The position numbers were made by a program, and so were the translations under genes. Shown here in pieces: positions 9,515-16,673 of a stretch of DNA of 64,000 nt. Origin of the DNA: Thioclava marina (GTDB lineage: Bacteria > Pseudomonadota > Alphaproteobacteria > Rhodobacterales > Rhodobacteraceae); the NCBI RefSeq assembly GCF_002020135.1, contig NZ_MPZS01000001.1:372001-436000 (forward strand), read 5' to 3'. Below the pieces are notes generated by a model. The model was not told where the DNA came from. It did no database searches and was given only the letters and a program-made list of their open reading frames with translations. How positions within the stretch are numbered: the stretch's first letter is position 1; each line of letters starts with the position of its first letter.

Positions 9515-10107
9515 GCGCCGCCTCCAAGCATCCGCACCGTACGCCAACGCTCGATCAGCGCCGTCACGCCGAAGGGCATCCCGCCACCTTCACCCGCTGC
9601 CTCATGGCGCAGCTCGTAGTACTGCGCCGAGAGCAGCATCACCGCCTGTGCCAGATCCGCCGGCAGATCCGACCACTGGGAACCAAAACCTGCAGTAAAG
9701 CGGATCTCGACCACACCACCCGAAGGCACCGCCGGCAAAACCGTCCCCTGCGCCGCAACGCGCGGGCGCTGCAAATCCTCGATCAGCCGATAGCTTTCCT
9801 CGGGGAGCACGGCGAACACCCCCGCCGCATCAACCAGCCGGATCTCCGACACGGCACGCACCGGCGCGACCGGCAACGGATGGTCCACCGCTCCGCGCCA
9901 GGCCGTGAGCGTCAACACGAAATCCCGTGCCAGCAGCACCTTGGCCGTGCGCGCCTCGATCGCCGCGATCGCGGCCCGCAGGTAAGCCTCCAGCGCTGCG
10001 TCCTCCGCGCCCACATCCGCGAACCCTGTCCCGAGCCGCAAGTGATCGCGTAACGCCGCAACCGGCAGTGCGCCCGAGGCGACCGCCGTCTCTTCTTTCA
10101 ACATCAT
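9511..10107 (-). CDS. GTA g6, head-tail connector (adaptor)
   Basis: A 198-residue portal adaptor of the gp6-like connector family. LRDHLRLGTGFADVGAEDAA and LEAYLRAAIAAIEARTAKVL near the N-terminus are the hallmark. The ATG at 10107 follows GGAGAG at about 6 nt. The gene is separated from the capsid gene by a 193-nt noncoding spacer that holds a perfect hairpin, unlike most junctions in the cluster, which overlap. Confidence 0.9.
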   Translation of the reverse strand: MMLKEETAVASGALPVAALRDHLRLGTGFADVGAEDAALEAYLRAAIAAIEARTAKVLLARDFVLTLTAWRGAVDHPLPVAPVRAVSEIRLVDAAGVFAVLPEESYRLIEDLQRPRVAAQGTVLPAVPSGGVVEIRFTAGFGSQWSDLPADLAQAVMLLSAQYYELRHEAAGEGGGMPFGVTALIERWRTVRMLGGGA

Positions 10108-10133
10108 GGGAACTCTCCGAAAGTCACGAGACA

Positions 10134-10155
10134 GCACCCCGGCTCCTCGGGGTGC
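10134..10155 (-). other. Perfect 8-bp hairpin between capsid and connector genes
   Basis: Eight paired bases (GCACCCCG with CGGGGTGC) around a six-base loop lie in the 193-nt gap between capsid g5 and connector g6. There is no T-run on either strand, so it is not a classical terminator. It could be an mRNA processing or stability element that uncouples capsid levels from connector levels. The rest of the gap is GC-rich with no credible gene. Confidence 0.5.
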
Positions 10156-10300
10156 CATCTGTCATATCGGGCGCGGGCCCCGCCGCCGCTCGAACGGAGG
10201 GAGCAGCTAGGCGACGGCCGACAGCCCCGCGCCCGCCTCGGAACCGGTTACCCGGCCCAAGGACCGGAAGGCCCCCGCCCCCCGATCCGGCTCACGCGCC

Positions 10301-11500
10301 TCAGGCGATCGCGAATTTCAGCAGTTTGATCGCCGCGAAATCGCTCACATCGCCACCAACGCGCTTTGACGCATAGAACAGGACATGCGGCTTGGCCGAG
10401 AAGGGATCACGCAGCACGCGCAGGTCCGGGCGCTCGGCGACGGTGTAGCCCGCGTCGAAATCGCCGTAAGCGATCGCGAAGCTGTCCGAAGCGATATCGG
10501 GCATGTCCTCGGCAATCAGCACCGGGTAGCCCATCAGGCGCGGCGGCTCACCGGCGGCCAGACCATCCGTCCAAAGGAACCGGCCATCGGCATCCTTCAT
10601 CTTGCGCACGGCGCCGGCGGTCTTCGAATTCATCACGAAGCTCGCATTGGCGCGGTATTCGGCGTCGAGTGCATAGACCAGATCGACCACCGCATCGGCC
10701 GGGTTCGCCCCCAGAAAATCGCCATCGGCACCAGTTGCGACATAGCCGAGCGAGCCCCAATCCCAGGCGTCATTGGCCAGTTTCGGATGGGTAAGGAAGC
10801 CGGTCGGCTTGTCGATACCGTCACCCGAGATGAAGGCCGCGGCCTCGGCACGGGCGAATTTCTCCGCGATGCGCTGCGCGAGCCAGCCCTCGACGTCGAA
10901 GGCGCTGTCGTCGAGCAGGCGCTGCGAGGCCTTCGGCATCGCCGAAAGCTCATGCAGCGGGATCGAGATGCGGTCGATCATCGGCGTCGCGGTCTCGGTC
11001 AGAGCTGCGGTCTCGGTCGCCCAACCGGTGCCGACATCGGTGCGGTCGACCAGGACGTCGTAGGAGGTCGCCTCGACATTCACGACATTGGCGATCTGGC
11101 GGATCGACGCGGTCGCTTTGAGCACCGACCGGATCGATTCCGAGGTCTGCGGATCGACGAGATAGCCACCCTCGGCCGCCACGGCCGTATTCAGCGCCTT
11201 GCCCTCAAGCGAGAGCCCACGCAAAGCGTCGTCGTCACCCGAACGCAGATAAGCGGCAAAGGCCTTCAGATGCGGCGCCTCCTCAGAAGCAGCGGCGGAA
11301 AGGGCGGGACGCCCGGCGGTCATGGTCTTGGTCTGCAGCATCGTCAAACGCTCACTTTGTTGTTGCATCTTCACTTCAACTTCGTCGCGGAAGTTTTTGA
11401 CTTCCTTCACGAACCCGGCCAGCGCTGTCTTCACGTCAGCTGCCGGATCCGGGCCTTCGGACATACCCGTCCCGGCCCGAGCCTTGGTCTCGGTCTTCAT
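10301..11500 (-). CDS. GTA g5, HK97-fold major capsid protein
   Basis: A 399-residue precursor of the GTA head shell. The N-terminal about 110 residues form a coiled-coil scaffold-like delta domain (AGFVKEVKNFRDEVEVKMQQ), expected to be removed by the g4 protease. The mature HK97-like part starts around EGGYLVDPQTSESIRSVLK and runs to the end (FAAIKLLKFAIA). It lies between protease and connector genes, as in all RcGTA-like clusters. Confidence 0.95.
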   Translation of the reverse strand: MKTETKARAGTGMSEGPDPAADVKTALAGFVKEVKNFRDEVEVKMQQQSERLTMLQTKTMTAGRPALSAAASEEAPHLKAFAAYLRSGDDDALRGLSLEGKALNTAVAAEGGYLVDPQTSESIRSVLKATASIRQIANVVNVEATSYDVLVDRTDVGTGWATETAALTETATPMIDRISIPLHELSAMPKASQRLLDDSAFDVEGWLAQRIAEKFARAEAAAFISGDGIDKPTGFLTHPKLANDAWDWGSLGYVATGADGDFLGANPADAVVDLVYALDAEYRANASFVMNSKTAGAVRKMKDADGRFLWTDGLAAGEPPRLMGYPVLIAEDMPDIASDSFAIAYGDFDAGYTVAERPDLRVLRDPFSAKPHVLFYASKRVGGDVSDFAAIKLLKFAIA

Positions 11501-11539
11501 CGTCGCTCCATCTCCAATGGGGTCAGAGGCCGGGCCGCG

Positions 11540-12097
11540 TCAGCGGTCAGCCAGTTCCGCCGCGGCGCCGTTCAGCGCCTCGGCCAGATCACGCAGGCTG
11601 TTCTCCAGGCTTTCTCCCTTCGCCCCGACCCGCGCTTCGCGAAGCATCGGAAAGGTCACCAGCGAGACCTCCCAAAGCTCCAGTTCCGCAAGTAGCCGCT
11701 GGCCTTTTGCGTCCTTCTCGGCGGCAACCGTGCGATACCCGATCGACAGCCCGTCGATCGCCCCCGCCGCGATCAGCGCCGCCGCTTCCTTCGCACGCGC
11801 CACATCGGGCAGCAGCCTGCCCTTGACGTAGAGCCCGCGCGTATCCTCAAAGATTTCGTCCCAGATCCCGATCGGCTGGGCCGGGTCGTGCTGCCAGAGC
11901 ATCTTGACGTTGCCGCCCCGCGCCGCGAGGCGTTCCAGCCCTTTCGCATAGGCCCCCTTGCACACGATATCGCCGCCCTGATCTGGCAGACCGAAGAGGC
12001 TCGCATAGCCTTCGATGATCGTCCCATCAGTGACGCGCACCGGCTGCGCCTCGGCGGAACAGAACTTCAATTCCAGACCGTAATCATTTGTTTTCAT
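11540..12097 (-). CDS. GTA g4, HK97-family prohead protease
   Basis: A 185-residue serine protease that matures the capsid. IIEGYASLFGLPDQGGDIV, the His in MLWQHD and the Ser in DGLSIGYRT fit the HK97 prohead protease triad. It stands 39 nt upstream of the capsid gene it serves. Confidence 0.94.
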   Translation of the reverse strand: MKTNDYGLELKFCSAEAQPVRVTDGTIIEGYASLFGLPDQGGDIVCKGAYAKGLERLAARGGNVKMLWQHDPAQPIGIWDEIFEDTRGLYVKGRLLPDVARAKEAAALIAAGAIDGLSIGYRTVAAEKDAKGQRLLAELELWEVSLVTFPMLREARVGAKGESLENSLRDLAEALNGAAAELADR

Positions 12098-12107
12098 GAC
12101 ATATCCC

Positions 12108-12341
12108 CTATTTCGGACCGACCTCGATCAGGCTCAGAACTGCCTGCGTGAGGATCACTGCGACCACGCCGTAAACCGCCATCCAGAGTCGCCGCTCCAG
12201 CCGTTCGATCATGTTCTCGATCTTGCCGAGCCTCTGTTCGACCTGCGAAAACTGCAGGTCCATGATCTTCTCGGTCGCCTGCATCCGCTCCTCGTGTGCG
12301 GCGAAGGGCTCCTTGAGATAGCGCGAACCGGAAGCCGTCAT
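12108..12341 (-). CDS. GTA g3.5, small membrane-anchored coiled-coil protein
   Basis: A 77-residue protein with a heptad-like region (FSQVEQRLGKIENMIERLER) followed by one C-terminal membrane segment (LWMAVYGVVAVILTQAVLSL). Size and place match the small g3.5 gene of RcGTA, whose role is unclear. The ATG at 12341 overlaps the portal stop region. Confidence 0.82.
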   Translation of the reverse strand: MTASGSRYLKEPFAAHEERMQATEKIMDLQFSQVEQRLGKIENMIERLERRLWMAVYGVVAVILTQAVLSLIEVGPK

Positions 12342-12342
12342 C

Positions 12343-13521
12343 TCACTCCTCCGCCAGCGGCGGCAGCCCCAGAAGCCCGCGCTTCTCCGCATCGCTCAGA
12401 AAACTCACCTCGCCGATGCGCTTCCATTGCTGGTCGCGCTCGATCGCGAGCGCCGGGATCTGATCGAGATCGGGCTTGAGGTTCACGCGCTCGCCCGCCC
12501 AGGTCGACAGCCACCACGCGATATCGGCCGCCACTTTGGTTGCGAGCGGCAGCACCGTCAGCCGGTAGAAAGCGCGATGCGCCTCGGCGTAATTCGCATA
12601 AGTCGCATCGCCGGGGATACCGAGCAGCATCGGCGGTACGCCGAAGGCCACCGCGATCTCGCGCGCCGCGGCGATCTTGGTCTCGTGGAACTCCATATCC
12701 GACGGGCTGAACCCCATCGGCTTCCAGTCGAGCCCCCCTTCGAGCAGCATCGGCCGCCCCGCATTGCGCGCGCCCTGATGATGAGTCTCCATCTCGAACA
12801 CGAGCCGGTCATATTGATCGGGCGACAGCGTGCCCTGCCCGTCCGTGCCCTTGTAGACGATCGCCCCCGATGGCCGCGCGGCATTGTCCAGCAATGCCTT
12901 CGACCAGGCCGAGGCCGCATTATGCACGTCGAGCGCCACCGCCGCCGCCTGCAACGGGCTCAGGCCGTAATGGTCGTCCTGCGGGTGGAAGCTTTTCAGA
13001 TGACAGATCGGTTCGGGGCCGCCCGTCATATCGAACCGATGCTTGCGCCCGGCAACCGTGTAATCATAAGCGATCGGCCAGCCATCCGCTCCCGGCACGA
13101 TGCTCATCCGGTCCGAGCGCAGCACATGCAACTCGCGCGGCAGGCCCGGCTCCATCGCGACCGCCTCGAGATAGCCATTGCCCGAGAGAAGCATCTGCCC
13201 GTAAAGCGCCTCGAAGAACTCGCCCTTGCCCTGCGCCGCATTGGGCCGCGCGATCAGGTCGAGCATCGGGTGGATATCGTAACGCCGCTCCGCATCTTGG
13301 CACACCAGCGGCAGCGCGGCGGCGGCTTCCGCGATCAGCTTCACGCAACGAAATCCGATCGGGTTGCCAGTGAAGCCCTGCCGCGTCAGGGAGCCTACGT
13401 CGCGTGGCGACCAGACGACGCGCCCCGATCCGCTCGCCATCGCGACGATCCGCCCCGTCGCCGAGGCCTTCACTTCCGGCGGGCCCGCGCCTTCGGATTT
13501 GCGAAAGATGTTCCAACCCAT
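12343..13521 (-). CDS. GTA g3, portal protein
   Basis: A 392-residue HK97-type portal through which DNA is packaged. Hallmarks are GSLTRQGFTGNPIGFRCVKL near the N-terminus, LSGNGYLEAV, HLKSFHPQDDHYGLSPLQAA and a C-terminal GVPPMLLGIPGDATYANYAE. The ATG at 13521 follows AAGGAGACGGGA, a strong Shine-Dalgarno, and the upstream in-frame codons fall in a repeat/terminator region, so the shorter start is preferred. Confidence 0.94.
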   Translation of the reverse strand: MGWNIFRKSEGAGPPEVKASATGRIVAMASGSGRVVWSPRDVGSLTRQGFTGNPIGFRCVKLIAEAAAALPLVCQDAERRYDIHPMLDLIARPNAAQGKGEFFEALYGQMLLSGNGYLEAVAMEPGLPRELHVLRSDRMSIVPGADGWPIAYDYTVAGRKHRFDMTGGPEPICHLKSFHPQDDHYGLSPLQAAAVALDVHNAASAWSKALLDNAARPSGAIVYKGTDGQGTLSPDQYDRLVFEMETHHQGARNAGRPMLLEGGLDWKPMGFSPSDMEFHETKIAAAREIAVAFGVPPMLLGIPGDATYANYAEAHRAFYRLTVLPLATKVAADIAWWLSTWAGERVNLKPDLDQIPALAIERDQQWKRIGEVSFLSDAEKRGLLGLPPLAEE

Positions 13522-13562
13522 TCCCGTCTCCTTCTCGCGGCCCCAGATCGAGACCGGCTGGC

Positions 13563-13597
13563 AAAGAAAAAGGGCCGGAGGTTCGACCTCGGCCCTT
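13563..13597 (-). terminator. Intrinsic-terminator-like hairpin between terminase and portal genes
   Basis: Read on the minus strand, AAGGGCCGAGG and CCTCCGGCCCTT can pair (one bulge) and are followed by TTTTTCTTT. This is a good intrinsic terminator signature. It lies inside what should be one long GTA transcript, downstream of terminase g2 and 42 nt before the portal ATG. Confidence 0.6.
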
Positions 13598-13623
13598 GCT
13601 CTTGAATTCATCTGTCCCGCGCC

Positions 13624-13673
13624 GGGGGCGCTGCCCCCGGACCCCCGGGATATTTCGACCAAGAGGAAGAAGG
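13624..13673 (-). repeat. Dispersed 3'-end repeat, copy A
   Basis: Directly after the terminase stop there is a CTTCTTCCTCTTGGTC block, then AAATATCCC, then GGGGGTCCGGGGG and a CCCCC arm that can form a GC hairpin. A second copy (22301-22350) follows the DUF2726 gene, in the same orientation relative to its upstream gene. The pattern resembles a 3'-end element that I recall as common in Rhodobacterales genomes. Confidence 0.65.
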
Positions 13674-13680
13674 TTTCCTC

Positions 13681-15105
13681 TCAGAGACCCCGCATCTGCG
13701 GTCGGCGCCAATGTGCGGCGGGCTCCAGGATCAGCTCTGCGATCGCCCAGACCAACGCATCCACACGGTCGGGCGAGCCCTTGCCCTGATAGCCTTGCAG
13801 TCCCATTCGGCACATCTGATCTTCCAGAAGCCCCAGATCCGCGGATTTGAGATGCGTCACCCGGCCCTGTTCGTAGAGCGCCGCCACCGGTTCAGCGCGC
13901 GCAGATTTGCCTCGGCTCGCCCTCAGCGCCTTGAACGGGATCAGCGGGTCGATCTGGCGCAGCATCGTCTCGATCAGATCGCCGCCCTGATTGACCTCCG
14001 CCACCAGCTTCTCCGCGCCCCAGCGCTCCATCGCCGCGATGCCCGCGCGCGCCCAGTCGATCGGCTTGCCGCGCGAGCTCGCATCTTCCAGCACCACCGC
14101 GCGCCAGTCCTGCACCGGGCCTTGGGTCTTCGCGCCGACCACCACGATCCCGCATTCGTCCGACACCGCCTTGCCGCTGACCGAAGGGTCCAGCGCCACG
14201 ACGATCCGGTCCAGATCGCCCGCAGTCCCGACCCGCGCCGCCTCCAGCATCCGCGTCGTCCAGAGCGCACCTTCGACATCGTCAAGCAGCACGCCATCCA
14301 ACTCCTGCCGCCCCAGCCGCGTGCCTGCATAGCGCGCCCGGACCTCTTCGAGGAAACTCTCGGCCAGATACGCCCGGTTCGCCTCGGTCGGGGCATGGGT
14401 CAAGACAGTCGAGGGGGTGTTCAGGATCGTCTTCAGCACCCCCACATTGCGTGGCGTCGTGGTGATCACCTGCTGCGGATGATCGCCCAGCCGCAGCGCG
14501 AATTGCAGCATGTCCCAGACCTCCTCGGCCTTTTTCCATTTCGCCAGCTCATCGACCCAGGCGGCATCGAATTGCGGGCCGCGAAGCGCCTCTGGCTCAT
14601 GGGCCGAGAACGCCTGCGCGGTCGCCCCGTTCGGCCAGACCAGTCGTTTGCGTCCCGCCTCCCACGTTGGGCGGCGGTCGGGCGGAGAGCAGGACAGGAT
14701 CCCGCTCTCCCCCATCACCATCACGTCGCGCACCTGGTCGAAGGTTTCTCCGACCAGGGCCACCCGCCTTGCCCGGCCGGGGTCGAGCGGTCTGGCGCCT
14801 TCCACCATGGAACGCACCCACTCGGCCCCGGCCCGCGTCTTGCCGGCCCCGCGGCCGCCCATGATCACCCAGCTTTTCCAGGCACCTGCGGGCGGCAGCT
14901 GATGCGGCAAGGCCCAGAATTCGAAAATCCAGGGCAAGGCCAGCAACGCGTTTTCCTCGAGCCCGTCGAGGAAGGCGTCAACATCCTCCTGCGTTGCGGA
15001 GGCGAGCCAGACGGCGCCCGATTTCAGCTCGGGCGGCGTCGAAATCGAGCGCGACATCGCGCCCGGCGGCAACGCCCGCCAGCTGTCTGCGGAGTTTCTC
15101 GACAC
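13681..15105 (-). CDS. GTA g2, large terminase
   Basis: A 474-residue DNA-packaging motor. The ATPase domain has Walker A GGRGAGKTRAGAEW near residue 80 and Walker B-like FDAAWVDELAKW near 158. The nuclease domain has VVALDPSVSG near 310 and the late acidic motif DRVDALVWAIAEL near 450. A GTG at 15105 is chosen because GGAGGAG lies 7 nt upstream, giving a 128-nt overlap with g1. A later ATG at 15057 has no good Shine-Dalgarno. Confidence 0.95.
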   Translation of the reverse strand: MSRNSADSWRALPPGAMSRSISTPPELKSGAVWLASATQEDVDAFLDGLEENALLALPWIFEFWALPHQLPPAGAWKSWVIMGGRGAGKTRAGAEWVRSMVEGARPLDPGRARRVALVGETFDQVRDVMVMGESGILSCSPPDRRPTWEAGRKRLVWPNGATAQAFSAHEPEALRGPQFDAAWVDELAKWKKAEEVWDMLQFALRLGDHPQQVITTTPRNVGVLKTILNTPSTVLTHAPTEANRAYLAESFLEEVRARYAGTRLGRQELDGVLLDDVEGALWTTRMLEAARVGTAGDLDRIVVALDPSVSGKAVSDECGIVVVGAKTQGPVQDWRAVVLEDASSRGKPIDWARAGIAAMERWGAEKLVAEVNQGGDLIETMLRQIDPLIPFKALRASRGKSARAEPVAALYEQGRVTHLKSADLGLLEDQMCRMGLQGYQGKGSPDRVDALVWAIAELILEPAAHWRRPQMRGL

Positions 15106-15307
15106 GAGAGCGCTCCTCCATCACCAAATGAAAAGCGGTGCGGAGGTCCTTGACCGCCTGCACCGCTGCTTTCGCCTCGGAAATCTGGCCGCGCCGCACC
15201 CCCTGCAACGCTTGCGCCAATTCCTCGGCCACGTCTCGATAGAGCGTCTCGGTGATCTCCAGAAGATCGACCGAAGCGCCCGCCTCACCCACCTTGTCCC
15301 TTAGCAT
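14978..15307 (-). CDS. GTA g1, small terminase
   Basis: A 109-residue, mostly helical protein, first gene of the cluster, equivalent to RcGTA g1 (TerS-like, involved in DNA binding or packaging initiation). It starts MLRDKVGEAGASVDLLEITE and contains a long charged helix (FHLVMEERSRVEKLRRQ). The ATG at 15307 has AAGGGTGGG upstream; a TTG further up falls inside the leader hairpin region and is not preferred. Its 3' end overlaps g2 in another frame. Confidence 0.88.
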   Translation of the reverse strand: MLRDKVGEAGASVDLLEITETLYRDVAEELAQALQGVRRGQISEAKAAVQAVKDLRTAFHLVMEERSRVEKLRRQLAGVAAGRDVALDFDAARAEIGRRLARLRNAGGC

Positions 15308-15350
15308 GTAGTCGAACCCACCCTTCAAAGTTGGTCCGTTCGAGAGAAAC

Positions 15351-15381
15351 AAAAAAGCGCCGTCGGGTTTCCCCGCGGCGC
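15351..15381 (-). terminator. Intrinsic terminator in the GTA leader (possible attenuator)
   Basis: On the minus strand GCGCCGCGGG pairs with CCCGACGGCGC (one bulged A) around a GAAA-type loop and is followed by TTTTTTG. This is a strong intrinsic terminator. It lies about 20 nt after the predicted start point of the GTA promoter and 44 nt before the g1 ATG. No gene ends between promoter and hairpin, so it looks like a leader terminator rather than a 3' end. Confidence 0.72.
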
Positions 15382-15407
15382 CTGCCCACTTCTCCTAGCA
15401 TGCCACA

Positions 15408-15436
15408 TATCTACTTTAGAGCGTTCGCAGAGTCAA
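15408..15436 (-). promoter_or_regulatory. Sigma70-like promoter for the GTA cluster
   Basis: On the minus strand TTGACT (15436-15431) and TAGATA (15413-15408) are 17 nt apart. This is the only good candidate in the space between the mltG terminator and g1. Start of transcription would fall near 15401, upstream of the leader hairpin. In Rhodobacter capsulatus GTA transcription needs the regulator GafA, so a basal promoter is only part of the control. Confidence 0.5.
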
Positions 15437-15466
15437 GCGCTAAATCTCCGGTTGTTATCCCGAGGC

Positions 15467-15502
15467 AAAGAAAAACCCCGGCGCAAACCGGGGTTTTTCT
15501 TT
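15467..15502. terminator. Strong bidirectional terminator after mltG
   Basis: A 15-bp perfect stem (AAAGAAAAACCCCGG with its complement) around a CGCAAA loop gives A-runs on one side and T-runs on the other, so it can terminate in both directions. It ends the fabF-mltG transcript and insulates the GTA promoter. Confidence 0.9.
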
Positions 15503-15506
15503 CAAA

Positions 15507-16673
15507 TCAATTGCCTGAGGCGGAATCCTGTCGTTGCTTTTCGATCTCGCGCCACTTCGCGACGTTCTTGTTATGCTCGTCGATCGTGGTCGCGAAGGCA
15601 TGCCCGCCCGACCCGTCAGCCACAAAGAACAGATACGGCGTCGAATCGGGATGCATCGCCGCCTCGATGGCAGCCTTGCCGGGATTCGCGATCGGCGTGG
15701 GCGGCAGCCCGTCGATGACATAGGTGTTGTAGGGCGTGGCCTTGCGCAGTTCCGACTGGCGCAGCCCGCGGCCCAGAATGCCCTTGCCCTCGGTCACCCC
15801 GTAGATCACCGTCGGGTCGGTCTGCAACTTCATCCCCTTCTCGAGACGGTTGATGAAGACGCTCGCGACCTGCGCGCGCTCGTTCGGCACGCCGGTTTCC
15901 TTCTCCACGATCGAGGCCATGATCAACGCCTGTTCGGGGTTTTCATAGGGCAGCCCTTCGGCACGTCCCGCCCAGGCATCGGCGAGGATCTTCGCCTGAC
16001 GGTCCTTCATCAGATCGACCAGAGCCTGCCGGTCGGCCCCGCGCTTGACCTCGTAGCTGTCGGGCGCAAGCGTCCCTTCGGCCGGAACGCCGTCAATCGC
16101 ACCGGCAAGGAAGTTCGCCTCCTTGAGGCCCTGCACGATCTGCCAGCTGGTCACGCCATCGACGACCGTCACACGGGCGCGCACATCTGCGGCTTCGGCT
16201 TTCGTCTCAAAGCCCTCGGGCGGCTTCTCGGTCTCGGGGTTGTACTCCGCGACCTTCTCGTAATTGCCGGTTTTCGGGTCCAGTTCACGCAGAAGAACCT
16301 CGTTGCCGCCCACGCCGATGCGGAACACCAGCTCGGTGCCGCAGGTGGAGGGGCCGCCCGCCGTGATCTGATCCACGATCTGCTGCATCGAGCTGTTCGG
16401 CTCGATCAGGTAGGAGCCGAATTTCAGCTTGCCCGCCTTCTCTTCATATTGCGCGCCGGTGCGGAAGATGTAGGCCGAAGTGACGGCGCCATGATCCACG
16501 AGATCCCCCGAGACACCCTGGATGCTCGCCCCAGGCGCCACGCGCAGGCACATCGGCTGCGCCAGCGGGCCGGGCTCGGTGTATTGGCGCTTCGCCCATG
16601 CGACGAGCCCGCCAAGCGCGACCAGGATCACGATCAGCAGAGTGAGGAAATTCGAGACGATGTTACGCCACAT
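15507..16673 (-). CDS. mltG: Endolytic murein transglycosylase MltG
   Basis: A 388-residue inner-membrane lytic transglycosylase that cuts nascent glycan strands. One N-terminal membrane segment (FLTLLIVILVALGGLVAWA) precedes a periplasmic YceG domain. The catalytic Glu lies in ASIVEKETGVPNER near residue 260, and TDPTVIYGVTEG and TPYNTYVIDGLPPTPI follow. The ATG overlaps the fabF stop by ATGA, so fabF and mltG are co-translated. Confidence 0.95.
   Translation of the reverse strand: MWRNIVSNFLTLLIVILVALGGLVAWAKRQYTEPGPLAQPMCLRVAPGASIQGVSGDLVDHGAVTSAYIFRTGAQYEEKAGKLKFGSYLIEPNSSMQQIVDQITAGGPSTCGTELVFRIGVGGNEVLLRELDPKTGNYEKVAEYNPETEKPPEGFETKAEAADVRARVTVVDGVTSWQIVQGLKEANFLAGAIDGVPAEGTLAPDSYEVKRGADRQALVDLMKDRQAKILADAWAGRAEGLPYENPEQALIMASIVEKETGVPNERAQVASVFINRLEKGMKLQTDPTVIYGVTEGKGILGRGLRQSELRKATPYNTYVIDGLPPTPIANPGKAAIEAAMHPDSTPYLFFVADGSGGHAFATTIDEHNKNVAKWREIEKQRQDSASGN

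Noticed and set aside
10385-11695. Long open frame on the plus strand antisense to the capsid and protease genes
   Set aside because: It is the mirror of high-GC codon use; its product is Arg/His-rich without a fold, while the minus strand encodes clear GTA proteins.
1-15307. Ordinary temperate prophage
   Set aside because: No integrase, repressor, replication or lysis genes and no attachment sites; the gene set and order are those of RcGTA.
15307-15352. Longer g1 from a TTG at 15352
   Set aside because: It would start in the T-run of the leader terminator and lacks a ribosome site; ATG 15307 fits better.
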